Source of the DNA: Sciscionella marina DSM 45152
Lineage (GTDB): Bacteria; Actinomycetota; Actinomycetes; Mycobacteriales; Pseudonocardiaceae
Assembly: GCF_000379465.1 (NCBI RefSeq)
Contig: NZ_KB905447.1
Location: forward strand, 124,001-188,000
Length of the DNA: 64,000 nt
Direction: 5' to 3'
In this document: in pieces, positions 8,928-18,124 of the stretch
Layout: each line of letters opens with the position of its first letter
Numbering within the stretch: position 1 is the stretch's first letter
Position numbers and translations under genes: made by a program
Notes under the pieces: model-generated
Told to the model about the DNA's origin: nothing
The model's database searches: none
The model's input: only the letters and a program-made list of their open reading frames with translations

Positions 8928-9759
8928 GCCAGCCAGGATCGCGGGAGTGCTCGGCGATCCGATCGGACACTCCCTTTCCCCGGTACTGCACACCGCGGCC
9001 TTCACCGCGCTCGGCCTGCACGACTGGGAGTACCGGCGAATCCGCTGCGGTGCGGAGGAACTGCCCGGTCAGGTGGACGGCTCCGGCCCAGAGTGGGTCG
9101 GCTTCTCGGTCACCATGCCCGGCAAGCGGGCGGCGCTGCGGCATGCGAGCTCACTGACCGGCAGGGCGCATGCGGTAGGCGCGGCGAACACCCTGCTGCG
9201 TAAGAAGGACGGCTGGCACGCCGACTGCACCGATGTGAGCGGAGTGAGCGGCGCACTGCGCGCGGCCGCCGGTTTCACCGAGGGCAGCAGGGGCGTGGTG
9301 CTCGGTGCGGGCGGGACCGCGGCGGCCAGCGTGGTGGCCTTCGCCGAGCTCGGGTTCACCGAGGCCACCCTCGTGGTCCGCGATCCGGACCGGGCGGGGG
9401 AGACCGTGGCGGCCGCCGAACGCGCCGGGCTCGACGTACTGGTGCAGACCTGGGCGGACACGGATTTCGGTGCGCTCGCCGCGAAGGCGGACGCACTGGT
9501 GAGCACGGTGCCCTCGGCGGCGGTGGAACCGATCGCCGAGGAACTCGCGCAGGCGCACGCGCTGCTGGATGTGATCTACGATCCCTGGCCGACCCCACTG
9601 GCCCGGGTGGCGCCGCGATTGGCCACCGGCCTGGACATGCTGCTGCACCAGGCGTTCGAACAGGCCGAACTGTTCACCGGGCAAACGGCGCCGCGCGAGG
9701 AGATGCGCGACGCACTGCGCGCGGCGACCGGGGGCACACTGGAGCTACCGCTGGACTGA
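8917..9759 (+). CDS. aroE: Shikimate dehydrogenase (NADP+)
   Basis: This enzyme reduces 3-dehydroshikimate to shikimate with NADPH in the chorismate pathway. The 280-residue protein shows the shikimate-binding GHSLSP motif, the catalytic Lys70 in VTMPGK, Asp106 in the ADCTD segment, and the nucleotide-binding LGAGGTAAAS loop near residue 130. The C-terminal GLDMLLHQAFEQ helix is typical. The GTG start lies inside the end of mltG. The other chorismate genes are 5 kb downstream, separated by two accessory inserts. The 3' end overlaps the end of the convergent TetR gene by 15 bases. Confidence 0.94.
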   Translation: MSTEPARIAGVLGDPIGHSLSPVLHTAAFTALGLHDWEYRRIRCGAEELPGQVDGSGPEWVGFSVTMPGKRAALRHASSLTGRAHAVGAANTLLRKKDGWHADCTDVSGVSGALRAAAGFTEGSRGVVLGAGGTAAASVVAFAELGFTEATLVVRDPDRAGETVAAAERAGLDVLVQTWADTDFGALAAKADALVSTVPSAAVEPIAEELAQAHALLDVIYDPWPTPLARVAPRLATGLDMLLHQAFEQAELFTGQTAPREEMRDALRAATGGTLELPLD

Positions 9760-10311
9760 TCCGGCGAGGCGCTCGATTCCCGCCCTGATCCGCTCCTTGT
9801 CCATGCCCCGGGTGCTGAGCAGATAGTCCATGATGTCCGCGCGCATCGCGGTGAACAGCGCGTGCGCGAAGTAGTCCGCATCGATGCCCGGGTTCACCGC
9901 GGCGATCCGCGCCCGCAGTTCGGCGATCCAGAACTGGCAGACCGGATTCGCGTAGTAGGCGTCCGGGCCGAGATGTTCGAAGGCCCGGTTGAGTGCCCGG
10001 TTCTCCCAGGCGAACTCGAACAGCGCGTCCAGGAAGGCGGCGAGCGCCTCGGCGGGTTCGGCACCCGGGCCGAGTGGCGGCGTTCCCTCTGTGAGCGCGG
10101 TGCGCAGCCGCGCCACTCGTGGTTCGAGGACCGCCTCGATCAGGCCGGTGCGGTCGGCGAACCGCCGGAACACGGTGCCCTTGCCGACTCCGGCGGACTC
10201 GGCGATCCGCGCCATGCTCACGTGTGCCACACCCTCCCGGTCGAACAGCTCGGCGGCCGCACTGAGAATGCGTTCCCGGTTGCGGGCGGCGTCGGATCGC
10301 TCGGCGGGCAC
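9745..10311 (-). CDS. TetR-family transcriptional repressor
   Basis: This is a 188-residue protein with an N-terminal helix-turn-helix (ILSAAAELFDREG ... IAESAGVGKGTVFRRF, about residues 14-50) and an all-helical ligand-binding domain. It is divergent from the DDN-like gene at 10395. The 83-base space between them holds two near-identical palindromes that overlap both promoters, so autoregulation and control of the divergent gene are likely. The ligand is unknown. The end of the gene overlaps the 3' end of aroE by 15 bases. Confidence 0.93.
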   Translation of the reverse strand: MPAERSDAARNRERILSAAAELFDREGVAHVSMARIAESAGVGKGTVFRRFADRTGLIEAVLEPRVARLRTALTEGTPPLGPGAEPAEALAAFLDALFEFAWENRALNRAFEHLGPDAYYANPVCQFWIAELRARIAAVNPGIDADYFAHALFTAMRADIMDYLLSTRGMDKERIRAGIERLAGSVQR

Positions 10312-10327
10312 GAGAACCTCCTGGCGT

Positions 10328-10376
10328 AACTGGACCGCCGGTCCGTATAGTGCCGAAGCGGACCGACGGTCCAGTT
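10328..10376. promoter_or_regulatory. Twin palindromic operators for the divergent TetR regulator
   Basis: Two 13-base palindromes of the form GGACCGNCGGTCC lie at 10332-10344 and 10360-10372, with centres 28 bases apart. The larger 18-base half-sites (10328-10345 and 10359-10376) form an inverted repeat with one mismatch, beginning AACTGG and ending CCAGTT. They sit between the TetR start at 10311 and the GTG at 10395, the expected place for TetR dimer sites. The symmetry is seen directly; binding is inferred. Confidence 0.75.
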
Positions 10377-10394
10377 ATACCCGAAGGAGATGCC

Positions 10395-10829
10395 GTGCCG
10401 GAACCCGACCTGCGCAGCTGGAACGCCGAGATGATCGCGAAGTTCCGGGCCGCGCCACCCGAACCGTATGCCGAGTACCGCCCCGTGGTGCGGGTGATCG
10501 AGGTACCGGGGCGGCGCAGTAGGGAGCCGCGCCCGTTCGCCGTGAACATCACGCTGATCGGCGGGGCACGTTATGTGTGCACCTCGACGAGGAAGCGCGA
10601 CTGGGTGCGGAATCTGCTCGTCGCGGGATCGTGCGCGATCCGGGGCGAGGGCCGGTACACCCCGGTGCTCGTCGAGGGAGCCGCGGCGGCCCAGGTGTTC
10701 GCCGCCTATCTGCCACTCGCCGGCTATGTGGACGAGGCGTTGCCCTTCGCGCCGGAGGCGCCACTCGCCGAGATCGAACGGCACAGCGGCGAGTTCGCCG
10801 TGTTCCGGCTGGACTGGCCGCAAGACTAG
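10395..10829 (+). CDS. DUF385 / deazaflavin (F420)-dependent nitroreductase-like protein
   Basis: This 144-residue protein has the split-barrel pattern of the DDN/DUF385 family: a basic RRSREPR segment, a beta-rich middle (VNITLIGGARYVCTS) and the RDWVRNLLVAG helix that lies near the cofactor in F420-dependent relatives. Such proteins reduce quinones or nitro compounds using F420H2, but many members are uncharacterised, so the activity is inferred from family. The GTG start follows a strong GAAGGAGA ribosome site at 10383-10390. It is divergent from, and probably repressed by, the adjacent TetR protein. The GrpB-like gene starts 9 bases downstream. Confidence 0.75.
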   Translation: MPEPDLRSWNAEMIAKFRAAPPEPYAEYRPVVRVIEVPGRRSREPRPFAVNITLIGGARYVCTSTRKRDWVRNLLVAGSCAIRGEGRYTPVLVEGAAAAQVFAAYLPLAGYVDEALPFAPEAPLAEIERHSGEFAVFRLDWPQD

Positions 10830-10838
10830 GCTCTCCGC

Positions 10839-11414
10839 ATGGCATTCGAGGACGTCGTGGTCGGCGAGGCACGGCCGTATGCGGACAAGGTGGTCATCGA
10901 GGAATACGACCCGAGCTGGCCGGACCGCTATCGGGCGCTCGCCGACCAGCTGCACGCCGTACTCGGAGACACCCTGCGGCTCGTTGCCCACAAGGGTTCG
11001 ACCTCGGTCCCCGGGCTCGCCGCCAAACCGATCATCGACCTCGTCGCCGCGGTCGCCGAGTCGGCAGCGGAGCCGAGCTATGTGCCCGCGCTCGAGGCGG
11101 TCGGCTACCGGCTCCGGGTGCGCGAACCCGGCTGGTACGAGCACCGGATGCTGCGCAAACGGATCGTGGACGGTGCGGACGAGAACGCGCATCTGCACGT
11201 GTACACCGAAGGCTGCCCGGAGATCACGAAGAACCTGGCCTTCCGGGACTGGTTGCGCGCCCACCCCGAGGACCGGGACCGGTACGCCGAGGTCAAACGC
11301 GAGCTCGCCAAGCGCGAATGGCGCTACATGCAGGACTATGCCGAGGCCAAGACCGAGATCATCGAGGGCATCATCACGAAGGCCCGCGCCGCCGGTGTGG
11401 ACATCCCGGCCTGA
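10839..11414 (+). CDS. GrpB/UPF0157 family nucleotidyltransferase-like protein
   Basis: This 191-residue protein carries the signature of the GrpB/UPF0157 family: VIEEYDPSWP near the N-terminus, then HKGSTSVPGLAAKPIIDLV around residues 49-68, and a conserved C-terminal RDWLRAHP..YAEVKRELA helix pair. The fold is that of polymerase-beta-like nucleotidyltransferases, but no substrate is firmly established. It lies 9 bases after the DDN-like gene and probably shares its promoter. A strong hairpin terminator follows at 11424-11450. Confidence 0.9.
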   Translation: MAFEDVVVGEARPYADKVVIEEYDPSWPDRYRALADQLHAVLGDTLRLVAHKGSTSVPGLAAKPIIDLVAAVAESAAEPSYVPALEAVGYRLRVREPGWYEHRMLRKRIVDGADENAHLHVYTEGCPEITKNLAFRDWLRAHPEDRDRYAEVKRELAKREWRYMQDYAEAKTEIIEGIITKARAAGVDIPA

Positions 11415-11423
11415 GCGGGTGTT

Positions 11424-11450
11424 CCCGCGTGAATGGACCGTTCACGCGGG
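11424..11450 (+). terminator. Intrinsic terminator after the GrpB gene
   Basis: A perfect 10-base stem (CCCGCGTGAA with TTCACGCGGG) encloses a 7-base loop and is followed by the T-rich GTTGTTCTTG. It starts 10 bases after the GrpB stop, closing the accessory transcription unit before the prepilin peptidase gene. Confidence 0.8.
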
Positions 11451-11492
11451 GTTGTTCTTGTCGGGGCCGATTCGGGGCGCGAGGCTCGAGCC

Positions 11493-12095
11493 ATGGAACT
11501 CGTACGCTCAGCCGACTTGCCAGTGCTCGCGCTGCTCGGCTGGTTCGTCGGCCAGGCGGTCCGAGGGCTGCTGGCCAGGGTCCCCCGCGGCCTGGACTGT
11601 CCCGGGCGATGGTGCGGGTGGGGGACGGCGGCGCTGTGGAGCCTGACCGGGGCACTGGCGGTGACCGGTGTCCTGCCCTGGCGGTGGGTACCGGCCGCGC
11701 TGGCGCTCGCCCTGTTCGCGGTGCCGCTCGTCCTCGCGGATGTGCGCGCCGGGCGGCTGCCCGATCCGCTCACCTTCGCGGCCTATCCAGTCCTCGGCGC
11801 CACGGCGGTGTTCGCGGAACCGCAGGCATGGCAACGCATCGCGGCGGCGGGCCTGCTGCTCGGCGGTACCCACCTCCTCGCGCACCGGCTGGCTCCGCGC
11901 TCGCTCGGTGCCGGGGACGCCAAGCTCGCGGGCGCGCTCGGTCTGCCGCTCGGGGCGCACGGCTGGCTTGCGGTGCTGGTGTTCGCCCCGCTCGCCGCGG
12001 CGCTCAGCCTGGCGGTGGCCCTCGGAACGCGGAGCAGGACGGTGCCACACGGCCCCGGGATGCTCGCCTCGGGCTGGCTGCTGGTGACGTTGTAG
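11493..12095 (+). CDS. Prepilin peptidase (type 4, family A24)
   Basis: This 200-residue integral membrane aspartyl protease lacks the N-terminal methyltransferase domain found in PilD. Both catalytic aspartates are present: Asp83 in ADVRAGRLPD and Asp142 in the GxGD motif (GAGDAKL). The C-terminal PHGP segment is also typical. Such enzymes cleave leader peptides of type IV pilin-like or Tad/Flp pilins. In actinobacteria the gene commonly sits between aroE and aroC, so it is probably the native neighbour, with the flanking regulator cassettes added later. The ATG is chosen because it gives a standard short N-terminus before the first membrane helix. Confidence 0.85.
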   Translation: MELVRSADLPVLALLGWFVGQAVRGLLARVPRGLDCPGRWCGWGTAALWSLTGALAVTGVLPWRWVPAALALALFAVPLVLADVRAGRLPDPLTFAAYPVLGATAVFAEPQAWQRIAAAGLLLGGTHLLAHRLAPRSLGAGDAKLAGALGLPLGAHGWLAVLVFAPLAAALSLAVALGTRSRTVPHGPGMLASGWLLVTL

Positions 12096-12118
12096 CCGTT
12101 GCCGGGCCCGGGCGCCGG

Positions 12119-12478
12119 TCACTTCCGCTCGAGCGCGGCCAGGCGCAGCTCGAGCTGGTCGATCCGGTGCCGAAGCAGCGCGACCTGGGCTTCCAGGCTG
12201 ACTTCCCGTTCCGCCCTGCGCTGAATGCGTGGTGATGTGGCGGCGCGTTCGATCACCGCCTCCAGCTGGACAAGACGCTGTGGTCCGTTCGGGCCGTCCA
12301 CCAGCCGGGACCGGATCTCACCGTTGCGGTACCAGGACCGCAGGGCCGAGCGGGAAACGCCGGTCTCGGCCTGCGCCCTGGCCAGCGTGACCCAGGGTGT
12401 CTCGTCCAGCTGCTCGAACAGCTCCAGCTCGTTCTGCCAGCGCGCGAGCCGATCGTCCCAGTCCGACGGTGTCTCCAT
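12119..12478 (-). CDS. HTH (MerR-like/excisionase-type) DNA-binding protein with coiled coil
   Basis: This 119-residue protein has an N-terminal acidic helix, a helix-turn-helix core (VTLARAQAETGVSRSALRSWYRNG, roughly residues 31-54) of the MerR or excisionase kind, a short wing (SRLVDGPNGPQR), and a C-terminal leucine-zipper-like coiled coil from about residue 90. The ATG at 12478 follows AGGGAGGG at the right spacing. It is divergent from a gene for an orphan Clp N-domain protein, with only 68 bases between the two starts, so it probably regulates that gene and itself. No effector domain is present; dimerisation through the coiled coil is inferred. Confidence 0.8.
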   Translation of the reverse strand: METPSDWDDRLARWQNELELFEQLDETPWVTLARAQAETGVSRSALRSWYRNGEIRSRLVDGPNGPQRLVQLEAVIERAATSPRIQRRAEREVSLEAQVALLRHRIDQLELRLAALERK

Positions 12479-12511
12479 GACACCCTCCCTTCGGCATGGT
12501 GACCTTATCAG

Positions 12512-12531
12512 TGACAGAGTATTGACAGGGT
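12512..12531. promoter_or_regulatory. 11-base phased direct repeat between the HTH and Clp-N genes
   Basis: Two direct copies, TGACAGAGT at 12512-12520 and TGACAGGGT at 12523-12531, lie exactly 11 bases apart, about one helical turn. They occupy the middle of the 68-base divergent promoter region. The arrangement suggests side-by-side binding of a small regulator such as the HTH/coiled-coil protein, but it could equally contain promoter hexamers (TTGACA at 12522). Confidence 0.45.
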
Positions 12532-12546
12532 CGGAACCATAGACCC

Positions 12547-13527
12547 ATGCCATTCGAACGGTTCACGGTGAAAGCCCGCCAGGTGGTCGTCACAGCCCAG
12601 GAAGAGGCGAGGCAGCTCAACCACGACCACATCGACACCGAACACATCCTGCTGGCACTGCTCGATGCACCAGACAGCACGGCGGCGACGGTGCTGCACC
12701 GGCTCGGCTACGACAAGCAGACCGCGCAGGCCGATATCGCCGCGATTGTCCAGCCCGGCACCGGTGAACTGAGTGGCCACATCCCGTTCACCTCGCGCGC
12801 GAAAAAGACACTGGAGCTCGCCCTGCGCGAGGCGACGCAGCTGCACCACAACGAGGTCGGTACCGAGCACATCCTGCTCGCCCTGGTCCGGGAAGGCGGG
12901 GGTATCGGCGCGCGAGTGCTGGCCGAGCGGATCGATCCGGTCGGCAAGATCCGTGCCGCGGTGCTGGCCTCGGTGCCGGGTTCACCGGATGTACCGGCCG
13001 ATTCATGGCCTGCGGGTACGCCTGCCACCGAGGACACGATGGCAGGTGCGAGCGCGCTGGCCGGTGGCGCACCGATCGGCAGCCATCACCTGCTCGAGGC
13101 GATGCTGCGGACGGAGAACAGCATGGCGGCCAGGGTGCTGCGCCAACTCGGTGTCGACCCGGACACGGTCGCCGCCACGATCGACGAACTGGATCCGGAG
13201 ACGACGACGGACGCGAACCCGGAGGAAACCGCCGCGCGCAGGATGGAACTGCGGCTGATCGGCGAGGAGGTGCACCTGATCCTGCGGGATCCGGCGACGG
13301 TCACGCTCGCCAAGCAGGTGACCGAGTTGTCCGGCAGCCCGATCCAGGGTGCCGGTCCGGTCGCGGGCCTGTTCGTCCCACTCTGGCGATCGACCGTCCA
13401 GCTGCTGGTGCGGCTCCGGTGCCTGTTGGAACCGGAATCCGGAGAAGAACACGGATCAGCCTCAGGTGAGACCGCCACGTTCGTGCGCACGGTGCTCGCG
13501 CCCCGGCTCCGCCGGCGAACCAGCTGA
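12547..13527 (+). CDS. Orphan Clp N-terminal (R) domain protein without AAA+ ATPase
   Basis: The 326-residue protein opens like ClpC/ClpA (MPFERFTVKARQVVVTAQEEA) and has two tandem Clp-N repeats: HDHIDTEHILLALL near residue 26 and NEVGTEHILLALV near residue 101. A third, more degenerate half-repeat (GSHHLLEAML) lies near residue 178. No Walker A, Walker B or arginine-finger motif of the AAA+ part follows; the C-terminal 100 residues are unrelated. It may be an adaptor or substrate-binding protein for the Clp protease, or a stress-sensing protein. That is inference, since Clp-N domains are known to bind adaptors and substrates. It is divergent from an HTH regulator. Confidence 0.85.
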   Translation: MPFERFTVKARQVVVTAQEEARQLNHDHIDTEHILLALLDAPDSTAATVLHRLGYDKQTAQADIAAIVQPGTGELSGHIPFTSRAKKTLELALREATQLHHNEVGTEHILLALVREGGGIGARVLAERIDPVGKIRAAVLASVPGSPDVPADSWPAGTPATEDTMAGASALAGGAPIGSHHLLEAMLRTENSMAARVLRQLGVDPDTVAATIDELDPETTTDANPEETAARRMELRLIGEEVHLILRDPATVTLAKQVTELSGSPIQGAGPVAGLFVPLWRSTVQLLVRLRCLLEPESGEEHGSASGETATFVRTVLAPRLRRRTS

Positions 13528-13539
13528 ATCGGGGTAATC

Positions 13540-14649
13540 GTGCAGATCGCCATCGTCGGCGCCGGACTCGGTGGCCTGGTCCTTGCCCGTGTGCTGTGCA
13601 TGAACGACATCGATGCCGTGGTGTACGAACGCGAATCCTCGCGTGCTGCCCGCGGCCAGGGCGGCATGCTCGACATCCATTCCGGGCAGCGGGCGCTGCG
13701 CGAGGCCGGTCTGATCGACCGGTTCTCCGCGATCGCCCGCGGTGCGGGCCAGGACATGCGGCTTCTGGAGCCGGACGGCACCCTGCTACTGCAGGAGGAC
13801 ACACCCGAGGACGCCCCGCTGGATCGCCCCGAAGTGGACCGCGCGGATCTGCGCGCGCTGCTACTGGACGCTCTTCCGGAGCACACGGTGCGCTGGGGCC
13901 ACGCGTTCGAACACGCCGATGGCCATGTCGCGCACTTCGCGAACGGCAGCAGTGCGCACTACGACCTGCTGGTCGGTGCCGACGGCGCGAACTCCCGGGT
14001 CCGTGGATTGCTCACCGAGACCCGGCCGGTGCACCTCGGCCAGAACGTCGTCGAGATCGGCATTCCGGATATCGACCGCACCCACCCCGAGCTCGCGGCG
14101 ATGCTCGGGCGCGGCAACTACTGGGCGCTCGGCAATGGACAGTCCCTGGCGGCGCAGCGCAACGGTGACGGCCGGGTGCGCATCGGCCTCAGCTTCTACA
14201 ACACCGCCGCGGACTGGTTCGCCACCAGCGGGATCCCGTTCGACGACCCACCCGCCGCCCGTGCGCGCCTGATCGAGCTGTTCGCCGGCTGGGACGCGCG
14301 GTTCACCGCGCTGATCGCCGCCTGCGAGGACACGATCCTGCCGCGGTCGATCACCGCCCTCCCGGTCGGCCTGACCTGGCCAACGAGGCCGGGTGTCACG
14401 CTGCTCGGGGATGCCGCCCACCTGATGCCGCCGGTAGGGCAGGGCGCCAACCTGGCACTGCTCGACGGTGCCCTGCTCGGGTTCACCCTGGCCGGACACC
14501 CGGACGACGTGCCCGCCGCCGTCGAGGAATACGAACGGAAGATGTTCGAGCGAGCCGGAGCCGCCGCCCGGATGTCCGCGGACATGCAGGAACTGCTGAT
14601 GTCGCCGGACGCCGCCCGCAGAATGCTGGAGTTCTTCCAGCCGGGCTGA
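13540..14649 (+). CDS. FAD-dependent monooxygenase, TetX/PHBH type
   Basis: This 369-residue flavoprotein has the FAD-binding GxGxxG motif (GAGLGGLVLA, residues 6-15), a GQGGMLDIHSGQRAL segment resembling TetX, the second FAD motif GADGANSRVR near residue 147, and GDAAHLMPPVGQGANLALLDG near residue 289. Class A monooxygenases hydroxylate aromatic substrates with NAD(P)H and O2. TetX-type members inactivate tetracyclines and related molecules, but similarity by eye does not give the substrate. It starts 12 bases after the Clp-N gene and may be co-transcribed with it. It sits between the prepilin peptidase and aroC and looks like part of an accessory insert. Confidence 0.85.
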   Translation: MQIAIVGAGLGGLVLARVLCMNDIDAVVYERESSRAARGQGGMLDIHSGQRALREAGLIDRFSAIARGAGQDMRLLEPDGTLLLQEDTPEDAPLDRPEVDRADLRALLLDALPEHTVRWGHAFEHADGHVAHFANGSSAHYDLLVGADGANSRVRGLLTETRPVHLGQNVVEIGIPDIDRTHPELAAMLGRGNYWALGNGQSLAAQRNGDGRVRIGLSFYNTAADWFATSGIPFDDPPAARARLIELFAGWDARFTALIAACEDTILPRSITALPVGLTWPTRPGVTLLGDAAHLMPPVGQGANLALLDGALLGFTLAGHPDDVPAAVEEYERKMFERAGAAARMSADMQELLMSPDAARRMLEFFQPG

Positions 14650-14780
14650 ACGCTGCATCCGGGTGCTCGCGGCGGACAGTGCGATGCCGGACAGCAGCTC
14701 CAGGTTACGGTTTCGCCCCCGGCCGGTTCAGCCTGGCCTCTGCGTAGGCCCGCGGGGCGGTTCATGGGAGGATCGGACCC

Positions 14781-15973
14781 GTGCTGCGCTGGATGACCGC
14801 CGGAGAATCACACGGGCCCGCCCTGGTCGCGATGCTGGAAGGCATGCCTGCCGGTGTCGAGGTCACTACGTCCGATATCGCCGCCGCTCTGGCGCGAAGG
14901 CGACTCGGCTACGGCCGGGGTGCGCGAATGAAGTTCGAGGCCGATGAACTCGACATTCTGGGCGGGGTGCGCCACGGCAGGACCCAGGGCGGCCCGATCG
15001 CGGTCCGCGTCGGCAACAGCGAGTGGCCGAAGTGGCAGGAGATCATGTCGGCCGACCCGGTCGCGGACGCGGAGCTCGAAGGCAAGGCCCGCAACGCCCC
15101 GCTGACCCGCCCGCGGCCCGGGCACGCCGACCTCTCGGGCATGCAGAAGTACGGCTTCGACGACGCCCGCCCGATTCTGGAGCGCGCGAGCGCGCGGGAG
15201 ACGGCGGCCCGAACCGCGGCCGGTGAGCTGGCGCGGCAGTTCCTGCGCCAGAGCATCGGCGCCGAGGTGCTCAGCCACGTGGTCGCGCTCGGTTCGGTGC
15301 GCGCCCAGGCCGAAACCCTGCCCGGTCCCGGCGACCTGGAGCGGATCGACGCCAGCCCGGTGCGCGCCTGTGCCGAGGCCGACGCGGCAGCGATGGTGGC
15401 CGAGGTGGACGCGGCCCGGGCCGAGGGGGACACGCTCGGCGGTGTCGTCGAGGTCGTGGTGCACGGACTGCCACAGGGGCTCGGCTCGTACGTGCACTGG
15501 GACCGCAAACTGGACGGCCGCCTCGCCGGTGCCCTGATGAGCATCCAGGCGATCAAGGGCGTCGAGGTCGGTGACGGCTTCGAGGTCGCTATGAGCCGGG
15601 GAAGCGCCGCGCACGACCAGATGCACCCGGAGGCGGTCGGGGTGAGCCGTTCCTCCAACCGCGCGGGCGGCCTCGAGGGCGGCATGACCAACGGCGAACC
15701 GCTGCGCGTCCGCGCGGCGATGAAACCGATTTCCACGGTGCCCCGCGCACTGTCCACAGTGGACGTGACAACGGGGGAGACGGCGATCGCGATCAACCAG
15801 CGCTCCGATGTGTGCGCGGTGCCCGCCGCCGGGGTCGTCGCCGAGGCGATGGTGGCGCTGGTGCTCGCGGACGCCGTGCTGGAGAAGTTCGGCGGGGACA
15901 CGCTCGGCGAGGTGGCCCGGAACTGTGCCGCCTACCGGTCCGAGCTCGCCGAGCGCTACGACTGGAGCGCAAA

Positions 15974-15977
<4 letters not shown>
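14781..15977 (+). CDS. aroC: Chorismate synthase
   Basis: This enzyme converts EPSP to chorismate with reduced FMN, the last step of the common aromatic pathway. The 398-residue protein has the N-terminal [17 protein letters not shown] motif, the [13 protein letters not shown] segment, and the [18 protein letters not shown] signature near residue 290. The GTG start is preceded by GGGAGGA at 14764-14770. The stop overlaps the aroK ATG (ATGA). It leads the four-gene overlapping operon aroC-aroK-aroB-aroQ. Confidence 0.96.
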
Positions 15978-18077
<2,100 letters not shown>

Positions 18078-18124
18078 CCACGACGGTCGGTACCGGCCAC
18101 GCGGTGTCTCACTAAACTGGCCGC

